DNA from: Streptomyces asoensis
GTDB taxonomy: Bacteria; Actinomycetota; Actinomycetes; Streptomycetales; Streptomycetaceae
NCBI RefSeq assembly: GCF_013085465.1
Contig: NZ_CP049838.1
Location: 558,001 to 622,000 of the forward strand
Length of the DNA stretch: 64,000 bases
Direction: 5' to 3'
The first letter of the stretch is position 1. The number at the start of each line of letters is the position of its first letter. Below the pieces are notes generated by a model. It was not told where the DNA came from. It saw nothing but the letters and a program-made list of their open reading frames with translations, and did not search any database. Below, piece by piece: positions 45,107 through 53,513 of this stretch. The translations under genes were made by a program, and so were the position numbers.

Positions 45107-46237
45107 CTACCGCGGGCCGCCGCCCAGGCGCTCGTTCACCCAGTCGTGGAAGGCGCCGATGTGGTGCTCGCTGGGTACCAGCACCCCGCCCTTGGCGTAC
45201 ATACGGGAGCTCATCCCGGGCTGGGTGCGCTCGCATGCGTCGAAGTCCTGCCGGTTGACCCGGTCGAAGAGTTCCACGGACCGGCTGACGTCTTTGCCGC
45301 TCTCGACGACATGCGGGAGGTAGAGCCAGTCGCACTCGACGATCGTGCGGTCGACGGCCACCGGGTACATCCGGTGGAAGATGACATGGTCGGGGACGAG
45401 GTTGACGAAGACCTGCGGCCTGACGGTGATCGCGTAGTAGCGGCGGTCCTGGTCCTCCGCGACCCCGGGGATGCGGTCCAGTCCCTCGGAACCGTCGACG
45501 GTGAACCCCTGCACCTCCTCGCCGAACTCGGCGCCGTGCCCGACGTAGTACTGCGCGGCGTATCCGTCGGCGAACTCGGGGAGCACCTCGGTGAGTTCGG
45601 GGTGGATCGTGGCGCAGTGGTAGCACTCCATGAAGTTCTCGATGATGAGCTTCCAGTTCGCCTTCACGTCGTAGACGATCCGCCTGCCGACCGAGAGGTT
45701 GTCGATGTCGTAGCGCTCGATCGACTCCACGTCGCCGAGGCGGGCGACGACATCGCCGATGACGGCCTCCTCGAAGGACGGCGGGTCCTCCGCGAGGCAC
45801 ACCCAGACATAGCCGAGCCATTCGCGCACCGCCACGGCGACCAGACCGTACTCGGTACGCCCGACGTCGGGCATCTTGGTGAGGTTGGGCGCCGCGACGA
45901 GCTTGCCGTTCAGGTCGTACGTCCAGGCGTGGTACGGGCATTGGAAGGCCCGCTTGACCTCGCCGGCCTCCTCGGTGCAGAGCTTGGCTCCGCGATGCCG
46001 GCACACGTTGAAGTAGGCACGAACGGCGTTGTCACGCGCGCGGGTGACGAGGATGCTCTCGCGGCCCACGTCGACGGTGCGAAAGGCACCGGGCTTCGCC
46101 AGCTCCGAGGAGCGCGCGACACAGAACCACATGGTCTCGAATATGCGCTCCTGCTCCTGGGCGAAGATCGCCGGATCCGTGTAGGAGGAGCCGGGGAGGG
46201 TGGCGATCAGGCTGTCCGGCAGACTGGTCGAGGTCAC
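45107..46237 (-). CDS. Rieske aromatic-type oxygenase, probable glycine betaine monooxygenase
   Basis: This 376-residue oxygenase starts at GTG 46235-46237 after GAGGAG. The Rieske cluster ligands are Cys79, His81, Cys100 and His103 (NVCRHRGAKL, FQCPYHAWTY). The mononuclear iron site is in ENFMECYHCATIHPEL (His207, His212), the form shared by choline monooxygenase and GbcA. It would demethylate betaine to dimethylglycine plus formaldehyde. The electron chain is encoded just upstream (ferredoxin and reductase) but on its own transcript. Carnitine or stachydrine cannot be excluded as substrates, yet the dimethylglycine oxidase gene in the cluster favours betaine. Confidence 0.9.
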   Translation of the reverse strand: MTSTSLPDSLIATLPGSSYTDPAIFAQEQERIFETMWFCVARSSELAKPGAFRTVDVGRESILVTRARDNAVRAYFNVCRHRGAKLCTEEAGEVKRAFQCPYHAWTYDLNGKLVAAPNLTKMPDVGRTEYGLVAVAVREWLGYVWVCLAEDPPSFEEAVIGDVVARLGDVESIERYDIDNLSVGRRIVYDVKANWKLIIENFMECYHCATIHPELTEVLPEFADGYAAQYYVGHGAEFGEEVQGFTVDGSEGLDRIPGVAEDQDRRYYAITVRPQVFVNLVPDHVIFHRMYPVAVDRTIVECDWLYLPHVVESGKDVSRSVELFDRVNRQDFDACERTQPGMSSRMYAKGGVLVPSEHHIGAFHDWVNERLGGGPR

Positions 46238-46303
46238 AGGGCACTCCTCGGGAAACGTCGTGGAGGGGACATTCACGCGCCGGGAAGAGCGACTCCGGAC
46301 GGC

Positions 46304-46339
46304 GTTGTGTATGAGGCAACGCTGCGTGCCATATGCAAC
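46304..46339. promoter_or_regulatory. Paired 17-bp operator, Rieske oxygenase gene
   Basis: Box 1 is GTTGTGTATGAGGCAAC (46304-46320). Box 2 is TGCGTGCCATATGCAAC (46323-46339), whose left arm is poor. The phase is 19 bp. The pair lies 66 bp ahead of the GTG start. Confidence 0.75.
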
Positions 46340-46367
46340 CGCAGCATGGGATGCCACAGGGGCGGTG

Positions 46368-47531
46368 TCAAGACGTGGCGGCGGCGAGCTGCTTGCGCCA
46401 GCGCGTGAACAGCCGCGGCTGGTTCATGCCGAGCACCGCGACCGGATCTCCGGCGCGCCGGTAGACGGCCAGGACGTTGCGGTCGTCCACGGCGCCTTCC
46501 TCGACGGTCACGCTGTCGGCGCCGGCCGCGTGACCGGCGAACTGGATCCTGACGCCGTACTGGTCGGACCAGAAGTACGGCGGCCGTGGCACACCCGGCG
46601 CCACCGCGCCCCCCGCCAGCAGCGTGGCGACGGCGGCGTCGGGGCGCTCCCGCGCGCCGGTCCAGTGCTCGACGCGTCGGTGGGCGCCGGCACGGGGGTC
46701 GTACCAGTTGGCGCAGTCGCCGACCGCGACCACCCCGGCCAGGCCGGTGCGGCCGTCGGCGCCGCACTTGACGCCGTTGTCGAGCTCGACACCGGATCCC
46801 TCGAGCCACTCCACGCACGGGCGGGCACCCACACCGACGACGACGATGTCGGCCGGGATGCTGCGGCCGTCCTCGAGCAGAACGGCGTCCACATACCGCT
46901 CCCCGCTCAGCCCCTTGACGCCCACTCCGCACAGCAGCCGTACGCCGTGGTCCGCGTGCAGCCCGGAGACGATGCCGCCCATGGTCGCGCCGAGCGGCCC
47001 GGCCAGTGGCGTCGGGGCCACCTCGACGACCGTCACGTCGAGCCCCAGGGCGTAGGCGGTGGAGGCGACCTCGGCGCCGATGAATCCACCGCCGATCACC
47101 ACCAGCCGTCCGCCCCGGGCCAGTTCGTCGCGCAGGGCGCGGGCGTCGTCCAGGGTGCGCAGGACGTGCACGCCGGCCAGGCCGTCGGCGCCCGGGAGCC
47201 TGCGCGCGGCGGCGCCGGTCGCGATGACGAGGCCGTCGACACGGACCTCCCGCCCGTCGGCCAGCCGCACGGCGCGGTCGGTACGGTCGAGGCCGGTGGC
47301 CCGGGTGCCGAGCAGCCACTCCGCGCCCAGGTCCTCGTCGTGCGCCTCCAGCGCGAGATCCGCCTCGCCCAGGGTGCCGGCCAGGAACTCCTTGGACAGC
47401 GGCGGCCGGTCGTACGGGCGATGGAGCTCGTCGCCGATGACGACCAGCCGTCCGTCGTAGCCCTGCTTCCGCAGCGAGCGCGCCGCCGACAGTCCGGCGA
47501 GCGAGGCGCCCACCACGGCCACGGTCCTCAC
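46368..47531 (-). CDS. FAD-dependent ferredoxin reductase
   Basis: This 387-residue NAD(P)H:ferredoxin reductase belongs to the BphA4/rubredoxin-reductase group. It starts at GTG 47529-47531, overlapping the ferredoxin stop by 4 bp. Motifs are VAVVGASLAGLSAARSLRKQG for FAD, YDRPPLSKEFL, LVIATGAAARRLPG, the NAD loop VVIGGGFIGAEVASTAYALG and VVAVGDCANW. It would feed electrons to the Rieske ferredoxin encoded upstream and then to the Rieske oxygenase, making a three-component system. This differs from Pseudomonas GbcAB, which uses a single fused reductase. Confidence 0.92.
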   Translation of the reverse strand: MRTVAVVGASLAGLSAARSLRKQGYDGRLVVIGDELHRPYDRPPLSKEFLAGTLGEADLALEAHDEDLGAEWLLGTRATGLDRTDRAVRLADGREVRVDGLVIATGAAARRLPGADGLAGVHVLRTLDDARALRDELARGGRLVVIGGGFIGAEVASTAYALGLDVTVVEVAPTPLAGPLGATMGGIVSGLHADHGVRLLCGVGVKGLSGERYVDAVLLEDGRSIPADIVVVGVGARPCVEWLEGSGVELDNGVKCGADGRTGLAGVVAVGDCANWYDPRAGAHRRVEHWTGARERPDAAVATLLAGGAVAPGVPRPPYFWSDQYGVRIQFAGHAAGADSVTVEEGAVDDRNVLAVYRRAGDPVAVLGMNQPRLFTRWRKQLAAATS

Positions 47532-47890
47532 GCGGAACCCCCGGCGAGGCGGGACGCGACACAGGGCGGCAGGTTGGGGGCGTCCGTCGACACCCGGACG
47601 TGGATCATGCCGTCCTCGACGACGACCTCGTGCGTGCGCACCGGGAGCTTGGCCGGCGGGGCGTCGACGGCGCCGGTGCGCAGGTCGAACTTCGAGGCAT
47701 GCAGCGGGCATTCCACCTCGCAGCCCTCCAGCCAGCCGTCGGCGAGCGAGGCGTCCTGGTGGGTGCAGGTGTCGTCGATGGCGAAGAGCTCGCCGTCGTC
47801 GGTATGGAACACCGAGACCGGCGGATCGATGTCGAGCCGGAAAGCCTCACCTCGCGGGAGATCCGCGAGACGGCACGCGGGAATCTTCAT
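47528..47890 (-). CDS. Rieske-type [2Fe-2S] ferredoxin
   Basis: This 120-residue soluble ferredoxin has ligands in DDTCTHQDASLADGWLEGCEVECPLHASKFD: Cys and His of CTH and of CPLH. It should carry electrons from the reductase to the betaine oxygenase. The gene starts at ATG 47888-47890 with GAGGTGTC ahead. Two operator pairs lie upstream (47899-47934 and 48000-48035), the nearest reaching to within 8 bp of the start codon. Confidence 0.92.
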   Translation of the reverse strand: MKIPACRLADLPRGEAFRLDIDPPVSVFHTDDGELFAIDDTCTHQDASLADGWLEGCEVECPLHASKFDLRTGAVDAPPAKLPVRTHEVVVEDGMIHVRVSTDAPNLPPCVASRLAGGSA

Positions 47891-47898
47891 GACACCTC

Positions 47899-47934
47899 GG
47901 TGCGTATAACGAAACGGATTGCGGTAAGCGCAAC
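47899..47934. promoter_or_regulatory. Paired 17-bp operator, ferredoxin-reductase operon (proximal)
   Basis: Box 1 is GGTGCGTATAACGAAAC (47899-47915). Box 2 is ATTGCGGTAAGCGCAAC (47918-47934). It abuts the ribosome site of the ferredoxin gene, so binding here would block transcription start or elongation. Confidence 0.75.
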
Positions 47935-47999
47935 ATCAGTCTGAAGTCGGCCCGAACCCTTGTCAAGGCATTCACGGGCCGTACAACTCGGCACATGGA

Positions 48000-48035
48000 G
48001 TTGCTACTGACGCAATGCAGTGCGCCATAGGCAAC
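48000..48035. promoter_or_regulatory. Paired 17-bp operator, ferredoxin-reductase operon (distal)
   Basis: Box 1 is GTTGCTACTGACGCAAT (48000-48016). Box 2 is AGTGCGCCATAGGCAAC (48019-48035). It lies 109 bp ahead of the ferredoxin start and about 100 bp past the stop of the hydrolase gene, so it is a second copy for the same promoter. Confidence 0.75.
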
Positions 48036-48138
48036 ATAGCGAGTGGTTGCCCCACCCGTGCCGGGGACATGAAGGCGGCCCGCCTCCTCGGCCCGACGGG
48101 CCGGGAAACGGGCGCGTCGCCCTCTGCCCACCGGACGG

Positions 48139-48771
48139 TCAGAAGCCCTGGTCGATCCACTCCTGAAGGTGCGGAGCCTCGGCGGCGATGGTGGTCGTCT
48201 CCCCGTGCCCGGTGTACACGACGGTGTCCCGGGGCAGCGTGAGCAACCGGTCCCGGATCGAGTCGACGATGGTGGGGAAGTCGCTGTACGACCTTCCCGT
48301 CGCCCCCGGCCCGCCCGCGAAGAGCGTGTCGCCGCCGAAGAGCGCCGTCAGCGCCGGCACGTGAAGGCAGATCGCGCCGGGGGCGTGGCCTGGGGTGTGC
48401 AGCACGGCCAGGGAGACGCCGGCCACCTCGAGGACCTGCCCTTCGGCCAATTCGCCGTCGGGCGCGCGGTCGGGGTGGGTCTGCTTCCACAGCGGCAGGT
48501 CGTCGGGATGGAGCAGGACCGGGGCGCCGGTGCGCGCGGCGAGAGCGGGCGCGGCGTCGATGTGGTCGTTGTGGGCGTGGGTGCACACGATCGCCCGCAG
48601 GGTGCGGCCGCGGAGGGCTTCGGCGATGGCCTCGGCGTCGTGCGCGGCGTCGACGACGATCACCTCCTCGTCGTCCCCGATGATCCACACGTTGTTCTCG
48701 ACGTCCCAGGTGCCGCCGTCCAACGAGAACGTCCCCGAGGTGACCAGGTGTTCGATGCGGGCGCCGGTCAT
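48139..48771 (-). CDS. Metallo-beta-lactamase-fold hydrolase, probable S-formylmycothiol hydrolase
   Basis: This 210-residue glyoxalase-II-like hydrolase has the zinc motif THAHNDHIDAAPAL, a further His in VLHTPGHAPGAIC, Asp in LFGGDTLFAGG and the last His in VYTGHGETTTI. ATG 48769-48771 overlaps the stop of the formaldehyde dehydrogenase gene by one base, so the two are translationally coupled. In actinobacteria this arrangement accompanies mycothiol-dependent formaldehyde oxidation; hydrolysis of S-formylmycothiol to formate plus mycothiol is the likely role (inference from context and family). Confidence 0.87.
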   Translation of the reverse strand: MTGARIEHLVTSGTFSLDGGTWDVENNVWIIGDDEEVIVVDAAHDAEAIAEALRGRTLRAIVCTHAHNDHIDAAPALAARTGAPVLLHPDDLPLWKQTHPDRAPDGELAEGQVLEVAGVSLAVLHTPGHAPGAICLHVPALTALFGGDTLFAGGPGATGRSYSDFPTIVDSIRDRLLTLPRDTVVYTGHGETTTIAAEAPHLQEWIDQGF

Positions 48772-49859
48772 CAAAGGACCACCACCGAACGCAGGACCTC
48801 GCCGCCGTGCATCCGGTCGAAGGCCTTCTCCACCTCGTCCAGCCCGATGGTCTCCGTGACGAAGGCGTCCAGATCCAGCCGCCCCTGTAGATAGAGGTCG
48901 ATGAGCATGGGGAAGTCGCGGGACGGCAGACAGTCTCCGTACCAGGACGACTTCAGCGTGCCGCCGCGCCCGAAGACGTCCAGCAGCGGCAACTCGAGCT
49001 TCATCTCCGGGGTCGGCACGCCGACCAGGACGACCGTGCCGGCGAGATCGCGGGCGTAGAAGGCCTGCCGGTACGTCTCCGGGCGGCCCACCGCCTCGAT
49101 GACGACATCGGCGCCGAAGCCGCCGGTCAGCTCGCGGATCGCCTCGACCGGGTCGGACTGCCTGGAGTTGACGGTGTGGGTCGCGCCCAGCTTCCTGGCC
49201 GTGGCCAGCTTCCGGTCGTCGATGTCCACCGCGATGATCTTCGCCGCGCCCGCCAGTCGCGACCCGACGACCGCCGCGTCCCCGACGCCGCCACAGCCGA
49301 TGACGGCCACGCTGTCACCGCGTCCGACGTTCCCGGTGTTGATGGCGGCACCGATGCCCGCCATCACCCCGCAGCCGAGCAGTCCCGCGGCGGCCGCCGA
49401 CGCGGCCCGGTCGACCTTCGTGCACTGCCCGGCCGCCACCAGGGTCTTCTCCGCGAACGCGCCGATGCCCAGCGCCGGGGACAGCTCCTGCCCGGTCGAG
49501 GCGAGGGTCATCTTCTGCTCGGCGTTGTGGGTGTCGAAGCAGTACCAGGGCCGTCCGCGCCGACAGGCGCGGCACCGGCCGCACACCGCACGCCAGTTGA
49601 GGATGACGAAGTCGCCGGGCGCCACATCGGTGACCCCCTCCCCCACCGACTCCACGACCCCTGCGGCCTCGTGCCCCAGCAGGAAGGGGAAGTCGTCGTT
49701 GATGCCGCCCTCACGGTAGTGCAGATCGGTGTGACAGACCCCGCAGGCTTCGATCTTCACCAGCGCCTCGCCCGGTCCGGGATCCGGCACGATGATCGTT
49801 TCCAGGCTGACGGGGGCACCCTTGCCCCGCGCGACGACAGCACGGACCTGGTGCGTCAT
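48771..49859 (-). CDS. mscR: S-(hydroxymethyl)mycothiol dehydrogenase (mycothiol-dependent formaldehyde dehydrogenase)
   Basis: This 362-residue zinc MDR enzyme oxidises the formaldehyde-mycothiol adduct. ATG 49857-49859 is chosen because GAGGAG lies five bases ahead. Catalytic zinc ligands are in [16 protein letters not shown] and [11 protein letters not shown]; structural zinc in [15 protein letters not shown]. The NAD loop is [20 protein letters not shown]. The stretches [12 protein letters not shown] and [21 protein letters not shown] are typical of the mycothiol class. It would remove formaldehyde released by the Rieske oxygenase and the demethylating oxidases. Confidence 0.94.
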   Translation of the reverse strand: MTHQVRAVVARGKGAPVSLETIIVPDPGPGEALVKIEACGVCHTDLHYREGGINDDFPFLLGHEAAGVVESVGEGVTDVAPGDFVILNWRAVCGRCRACRRGRPWYCFDTHNAEQKMTLASTGQELSPALGIGAFAEKTLVAAGQCTKVDRAASAAAAGLLGCGVMAGIGAAINTGNVGRGDSVAVIGCGGVGDAAVVGSRLAGAAKIIAVDIDDRKLATARKLGATHTVNSRQSDPVEAIRELTGGFGADVVIEAVGRPETYRQAFYARDLAGTVVLVGVPTPEMKLELPLLDVFGRGGTLKSSWYGDCLPSRDFPMLIDLYLQGRLDLDAFVTETIGLDEVEKAFDRMHGGEVLRSVVVL

Positions 49860-49894
49860 GGCCACTCCTCGGCTGGTACGAGACCTCGGCTGAT

Positions 49895-49930
49895 GTTGCT
49901 CATTACGACACGCATCTCACGTGCCGCAAC
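49895..49930. promoter_or_regulatory. Paired 17-bp operator, mscR-hydrolase operon
   Basis: Box 1 is GTTGCTCATTACGACAC (49895-49911), with a perfect left arm. Box 2 is ATCTCACGTGCCGCAAC (49914-49930), with a perfect right arm. The phase is 19 bp. It lies 35 bp ahead of the mscR start. It is the most degenerate copy, but the outer arms are intact. Confidence 0.65.
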
Positions 49931-50368
49931 GAAGCATCGTCGAGCGCCAACGGGAGGTCAAGGCCCCTGAAGCCCGACAGCGCTCGGACGAGGAGCGGCG
50001 ATTCCGATTCGGCGGCCACCCTGGTTCACGGAAAGATCGCGCCGCGCGAATCCGAGACGAAAAGCAGAGCAATTCTTGATTTGCAAAACCAAGAAAAGTG
50101 TGAGCAATGCCCTTACCGAGGAATCCGCGTTGCTCACATGTCGCCCGAAAAAGCAAATCCCAACAGCGCATGTTCCCAGGCCTGTTGAGCGGATGTCGAC
50201 GGAAACGTCAAGGGCGAGAATGACCACATCCATCGAACCGTTTCCCAGGCCCCATCAGAATCGAACGGAGTGCTATGGTCTGCCTCGCATTCCCACGGAT
50301 CAGCGGGGCGTTCTCCCCATCCGACGCTCTCGGGAATGTATTTGCCCACCACTCTCTGGAGTTCCTCC
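49931..50368. other. 438-bp gene-free stretch, unusually AT-rich in its middle
   Basis: No supported gene was found; short minus-strand frames lack ribosome sites and family motifs. The segment 50060-50170 is AT-rich for this genome. It holds TGTGAGCAA (50099-50107) facing TTGCTCACA (50130-50138), a perfect 9-bp inverted repeat with a 22-bp spacer. It could be an operator for the MFS gene or a stem-loop in its leader. Confidence 0.5.
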
Positions 50369-51898
50369 ATGCCTTCCGACAGTGCGACTGTCACCGCTTC
50401 GGCCGACGCGGACACGCGTTCCGGCTCCCCCGGCGGACGCCATCTGCGCCTCGCCCTGATCGTGCTCGCCGCCGCCCAGTTGATGCTGATCCTCGACGCC
50501 ACCATCACCAACATCGCCCTGCCGAGCATCCAGACCGAACTCGACGTGTCCGACGCGAATCTCGCCTGGATCGTCAACTCGTACGCCCTGGCCTTCGGCG
50601 GGCTGCTGCTGCTCGGCGGGCGGGCCGGTGACCTCTACGGGCGGCGGCGTCTCTTCCGCGCCGGCATCGCCGTGTTCACCCTGGCCTCCCTGCTCGGCGG
50701 CCTCGCCCCCGACGAGGGTCTGCTGATCCTGGCCCGCGTGCTCCAGGGCGTCGGCGCGGCGCTCGCGGCGCCCAGCGCGCTGGCCCTGATCACCACGACG
50801 TTCCCGGCGGGCAGGGAACGGAACAAGGCGATGGGCGTCTACGCGGCCATGGCCGGCATCGGCGCCACCGTCGGCCTGCTGCTGGGCGGGGTGCTGACCG
50901 ACGTCCTGGACTGGCGCTGGGTGTTCTTCGTCAACATCCCCATCGGTGTGGCGGTCCTGGCCGGCACGCGGCTGCTCGTCGAGGCCGAGCGCCACCCCGG
51001 ACGTCTGGACGTGCCCGGCGCGGTCACCGGAACCGGCGGACTGATCGCCCTGGTCTACGGCATCACCCGGGGCGGCGAGCAGGGCTGGACCGACAGCCTC
51101 ACACTCATGTCCTTCTTCTCCGCCGCCGTACTGCTGGGCGTCTTCCTCCTCGCCCAGCGGCGCGCCGAGCACCCGCTGATGCCGCTGCACCTGTTCAGGG
51201 ACCGTACGCGCACCGGCAGTTACGCCACGATGCTGTTCATCGGCGCCGGCATGATCGCCTTCTTCTACTTCCTCACCCTCTACATGCAGCTGATCCTCGG
51301 CTACAGCGCCGTCAAGACGGGCTTCGCCTATCTGCCCTTCAGCCTCGGTATGGGCATCGCCGCCGCCACGAGCTCCAAGCTCGTCACCCACGTCGCCCCG
51401 CGTCTCGTGGCCGCTCCCGGTCTGCTGATCGCCGCCGGCGGCATGTTCTGGTTCACCGCCCTCACCCCGGACTCGTCCTTCACGACCCACCTCATGCCCG
51501 CGATGTTCGTGACCGCTCTCGGTCTCGGCATGAGCTTCGTGCCGATGACCCTCGGTGCGGTCCACGCCGTCACGCATCACGAGACGGGCATCGCCTCCGC
51601 GCTGCTGAACACCGCCCAACAGATCGGCGGCGCGCTCGGCCTCGCCGTCCTGTCGACCGTCTCCACCAACGCCGCCGACGACCGGCTCCCCGGGGCGGCC
51701 TCCGCCCTCTACCGGGGCCTGGCCACCGGCGACTCGGCCCTGATCGGGAAGGCGAGCGAGGCACTGACCCACGGCTACACCGCGGCCTTCGCCATCACCG
51801 CGGTCATGTTCCTCGCCGCGCTGGCCGTCACCGCGGCCGCCATCAACGCGAAGAAGCAGCAGCACGCCGAGGGCGCACCCGCCGTCCACCTGGGCTGA
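50369..51898 (+). CDS. MFS multidrug exporter, DHA2 (EmrB/QacA) family
   Basis: This 509-residue transporter probably has 14 helices. Motif A is visible as GGRAGDLYGRRRLFRAG, the DHA2 helix-1 segment as LILDATITNIALPSIQTEL, and motif C-like GIGATVGLLLGGVLTD. ATG 50369 follows GGAG at 50358-50361. It would export a drug or toxic metabolite by proton antiport. The nearest regulators are a BlaI-type gene downstream and, past it, a butyrolactone-receptor-like gene; no adjacent divergent repressor was found. Confidence 0.92.
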   Translation: MPSDSATVTASADADTRSGSPGGRHLRLALIVLAAAQLMLILDATITNIALPSIQTELDVSDANLAWIVNSYALAFGGLLLLGGRAGDLYGRRRLFRAGIAVFTLASLLGGLAPDEGLLILARVLQGVGAALAAPSALALITTTFPAGRERNKAMGVYAAMAGIGATVGLLLGGVLTDVLDWRWVFFVNIPIGVAVLAGTRLLVEAERHPGRLDVPGAVTGTGGLIALVYGITRGGEQGWTDSLTLMSFFSAAVLLGVFLLAQRRAEHPLMPLHLFRDRTRTGSYATMLFIGAGMIAFFYFLTLYMQLILGYSAVKTGFAYLPFSLGMGIAAATSSKLVTHVAPRLVAAPGLLIAAGGMFWFTALTPDSSFTTHLMPAMFVTALGLGMSFVPMTLGAVHAVTHHETGIASALLNTAQQIGGALGLAVLSTVSTNAADDRLPGAASALYRGLATGDSALIGKASEALTHGYTAAFAITAVMFLAALAVTAAAINAKKQQHAEGAPAVHLG

Positions 51899-51922
51899 CT
51901 TCAGCCCCGCACGCCGAAGGAA

Positions 51923-51949
51923 GCCGCCTGGCCCACGCGGCCGGGCGGC
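51923..51949. terminator. Hairpin after the MFS gene
   Basis: GCCGCCTGGCC (51923-51933) pairs with GGCCGGGCGGC (51939-51949), with one G-T pair and a 5-base loop, 24 bp past the stop. Confidence 0.65.
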
Positions 51950-52038
51950 CCTTCCGCAAGCCGCGCCCGGAACGACGTCCGACTCCGCCCCGCCCCGCCC
52001 CGGCGACTACAGTCCGAGTGACTACAACCGCGTAGACG

Positions 52039-52056
52039 GTCTACAGCACTGTGGAC
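52039..52056. promoter_or_regulatory. BlaI-type operator candidate
   Basis: GTCTACAGCACTGTGGAC is a near-perfect palindrome (one mismatched pair) of the TACAG/CTGTA type seen in BlaI/MecI operators. Two more GACTACA copies lie just upstream near 52003 and 52018. It ends 26 bp ahead of the BlaI-like start, suiting autoregulation. Confidence 0.55.
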
Positions 52057-52082
52057 GGCGAACGAGAGTCGAGGGCGTTCCC

Positions 52083-52514
52083 ATGCCAGAGGGACACGAA
52101 GACCGGTCGGCCGGCGGGCGCCCGGAGCGTCGTCCCGCGGGCGAGCTGGAGGCGAGTGTCCTGGCCGCGCTCTGGGCCGCCGACGGCCCGCTCACCCCGA
52201 TCGCTGTCCAGCTGGCACTCGGAACAGACCTCGCGCGCACGACGGTGACGACGATCCTGACGCGCCTGCACGCCAAGGGCACGGTCACCCGCAACCACAC
52301 CGGCCGCGGCTACGCCTACGCCCCCGCCCAGGACCCGCCCGGCCTCACAGCCCGCCGCATGCACGCCGAACTGAACAAGGACGCCCACCGCGACACCGCC
52401 CTCGCCCGCTTCGTCGCCGACCTCGGCCCGCAGGACAAGGAGCTCCTACGGACCCTGCTCGACGAGGGTCACGACGACGGCGCGGCTCACGGCGGGACGA
52501 CGATCCGGACATGA
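52083..52514 (+). CDS. BlaI/MecI/CopY-family repressor
   Basis: This 143-residue winged-helix repressor shows GELEASVLAALWAADGPLTPIAVQLAL, then RTTVTTILTRLHAKGTVTRNHTGRGYAYAP, matching the BlaI pattern (LW, TTV, RL..KG, GR.Y.Y). The C-terminal dimerisation helix (ARFVADLGPQDKELLRTLLDEG) is present. No BlaR1-type metalloprotease sensor gene is adjacent, which such repressors usually need for inactivation. Targets are unknown beyond its own palindromic promoter. Confidence 0.88.
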   Translation: MPEGHEDRSAGGRPERRPAGELEASVLAALWAADGPLTPIAVQLALGTDLARTTVTTILTRLHAKGTVTRNHTGRGYAYAPAQDPPGLTARRMHAELNKDAHRDTALARFVADLGPQDKELLRTLLDEGHDDGAAHGGTTIRT

Positions 52515-52695
52515 ACGAATCCCGCACGAGTGGCTGGTTCAGGGCTTCGACGACGGTGGAACGGCGCCGATGTCCGGGGCGGCCCGCGGTGCAGCCGGGA
52601 TCTGTGGCCGCTCTGGTGACGGCGCGTCGGTCGGATACTGCGCCGTTGTCGATGATGTTCCCGCCGTAGCCGTCCCGCTTGGCGCGGGCCGTCGG

Positions 52696-53331
52696 CTATT
52701 CGGACAGTTCGTCCAGGGACTCCCCGATCCCCGACAGCAACGGGGCGTGGTCCGGTGAGCCCGCCAGCCACGGCAGGAGGAAGGTCCACAAGTGTGTGAC
52801 GCGGTCCACCGAGAGCCAGTCGCTGTCGGTCGCGCCCAACACCTCGAATCCCGCCGTCGCCGCCACGATCACGGTCGTCGCGGCGTCGACCGATACGTCC
52901 TGGGCGAGCTCCCCCTCGCGCTGTGCCTGGACGATGAGATCGTGCACCCACGTCCGCCACCATTGCAGCATCTGCGCCCCGTTCTTACGGGACGGGTCAC
53001 CGCTGAGCCGGAACCCCGCCCTGATCACCGGATCGGTGACCACGGCCAGGAGCAGGCTGCAAGCCGTGTGCACCAGGGACTGCAACAGGGTGTCCGCCGC
53101 GCTGCGGCATCGTTCCGCCAGTTCCTCCACGGAGTCCGCCGCCGCCCTCTCCACCTCCCCGGCGAGATCGCTCTTGCTGGCGAAATGGAAGTGCAGGGCT
53201 CCGGTGCTCACACCGGCCCGCTCGCTGATGACGGGAAGGGAAGCCCGCGCATACCCCTCGGTGGCGAACAACTCGGCAGCCGCTTGGACAAGAGACTGAC
53301 GTGTGCGCACCGCTCGCGCCTGCATGACCAT
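52696..53331 (-). CDS. Gamma-butyrolactone-receptor-like TetR regulator (ArpA/ScbR group)
   Basis: This 211-residue TetR protein starts at ATG 53329-53331 after GGGAG. The N-terminus QARAVRTRQSLVQAAAELFATEGYARASLPVIS, then ERAGVSTGALHFHFASKSDLA, is very close to the ArpA/ScbR pattern (RAxRTR, KGALYFHF). The ligand domain has RAGFRLSGDP, WVHDLIVQAQREGELAQDVS and a conserved-looking Trp in DSDWLSVDRV. No butyrolactone synthase gene (AfsA-like) is in the window, so it may be a pseudo-receptor answering another signal or antibiotic. An ARE-like site lies 87 bp upstream. Confidence 0.87.
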   Translation of the reverse strand: MVMQARAVRTRQSLVQAAAELFATEGYARASLPVISERAGVSTGALHFHFASKSDLAGEVERAAADSVEELAERCRSAADTLLQSLVHTACSLLLAVVTDPVIRAGFRLSGDPSRKNGAQMLQWWRTWVHDLIVQAQREGELAQDVSVDAATTVIVAATAGFEVLGATDSDWLSVDRVTHLWTFLLPWLAGSPDHAPLLSGIGESLDELSE

Positions 53332-53418
53332 CAGGTCTCCCTCCCTCAACCTGTACAGGACGACGCGGGACCGGGCCCGCCCGCCCGGAACGTGGAGAGC
53401 ATCCCACCGGTGATCTAC

Positions 53419-53440
53419 AAGTAAACCGCGCGTTTGGTAT
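53419..53440. promoter_or_regulatory. ARE-like autoregulatory element
   Basis: The stretch contains AAACCGCGCGTTTGGTAT, with AAAC-N5-GTTT inverted arms, resembling butyrolactone-receptor ARE operators. It lies in an AT-rich promoter region upstream of the receptor-like gene and may mediate autorepression. Confidence 0.5.
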
Positions 53441-53513
53441 TTTTATACAGTAAGACATCCGCCCGATCGCCACCGGGGCTCGAAGTGCGAGACAGGCAGG
53501 GTGGGTTGCGGAC

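Noticed and set aside
50129..50164. A ninth copy of the paired operator ahead of the MFS exporter
   Set aside because: GTTGC at 50129 is present but the right arm (TCGCC) and the second box at +19 are too poor; the separate 9-bp inverted repeat explains this sequence better.
49958..50233. A 91-codon minus-strand open frame in the gap ahead of the MFS gene
   Set aside because: No ribosome site or family motif, and its base composition is unlike coding DNA of this genome.
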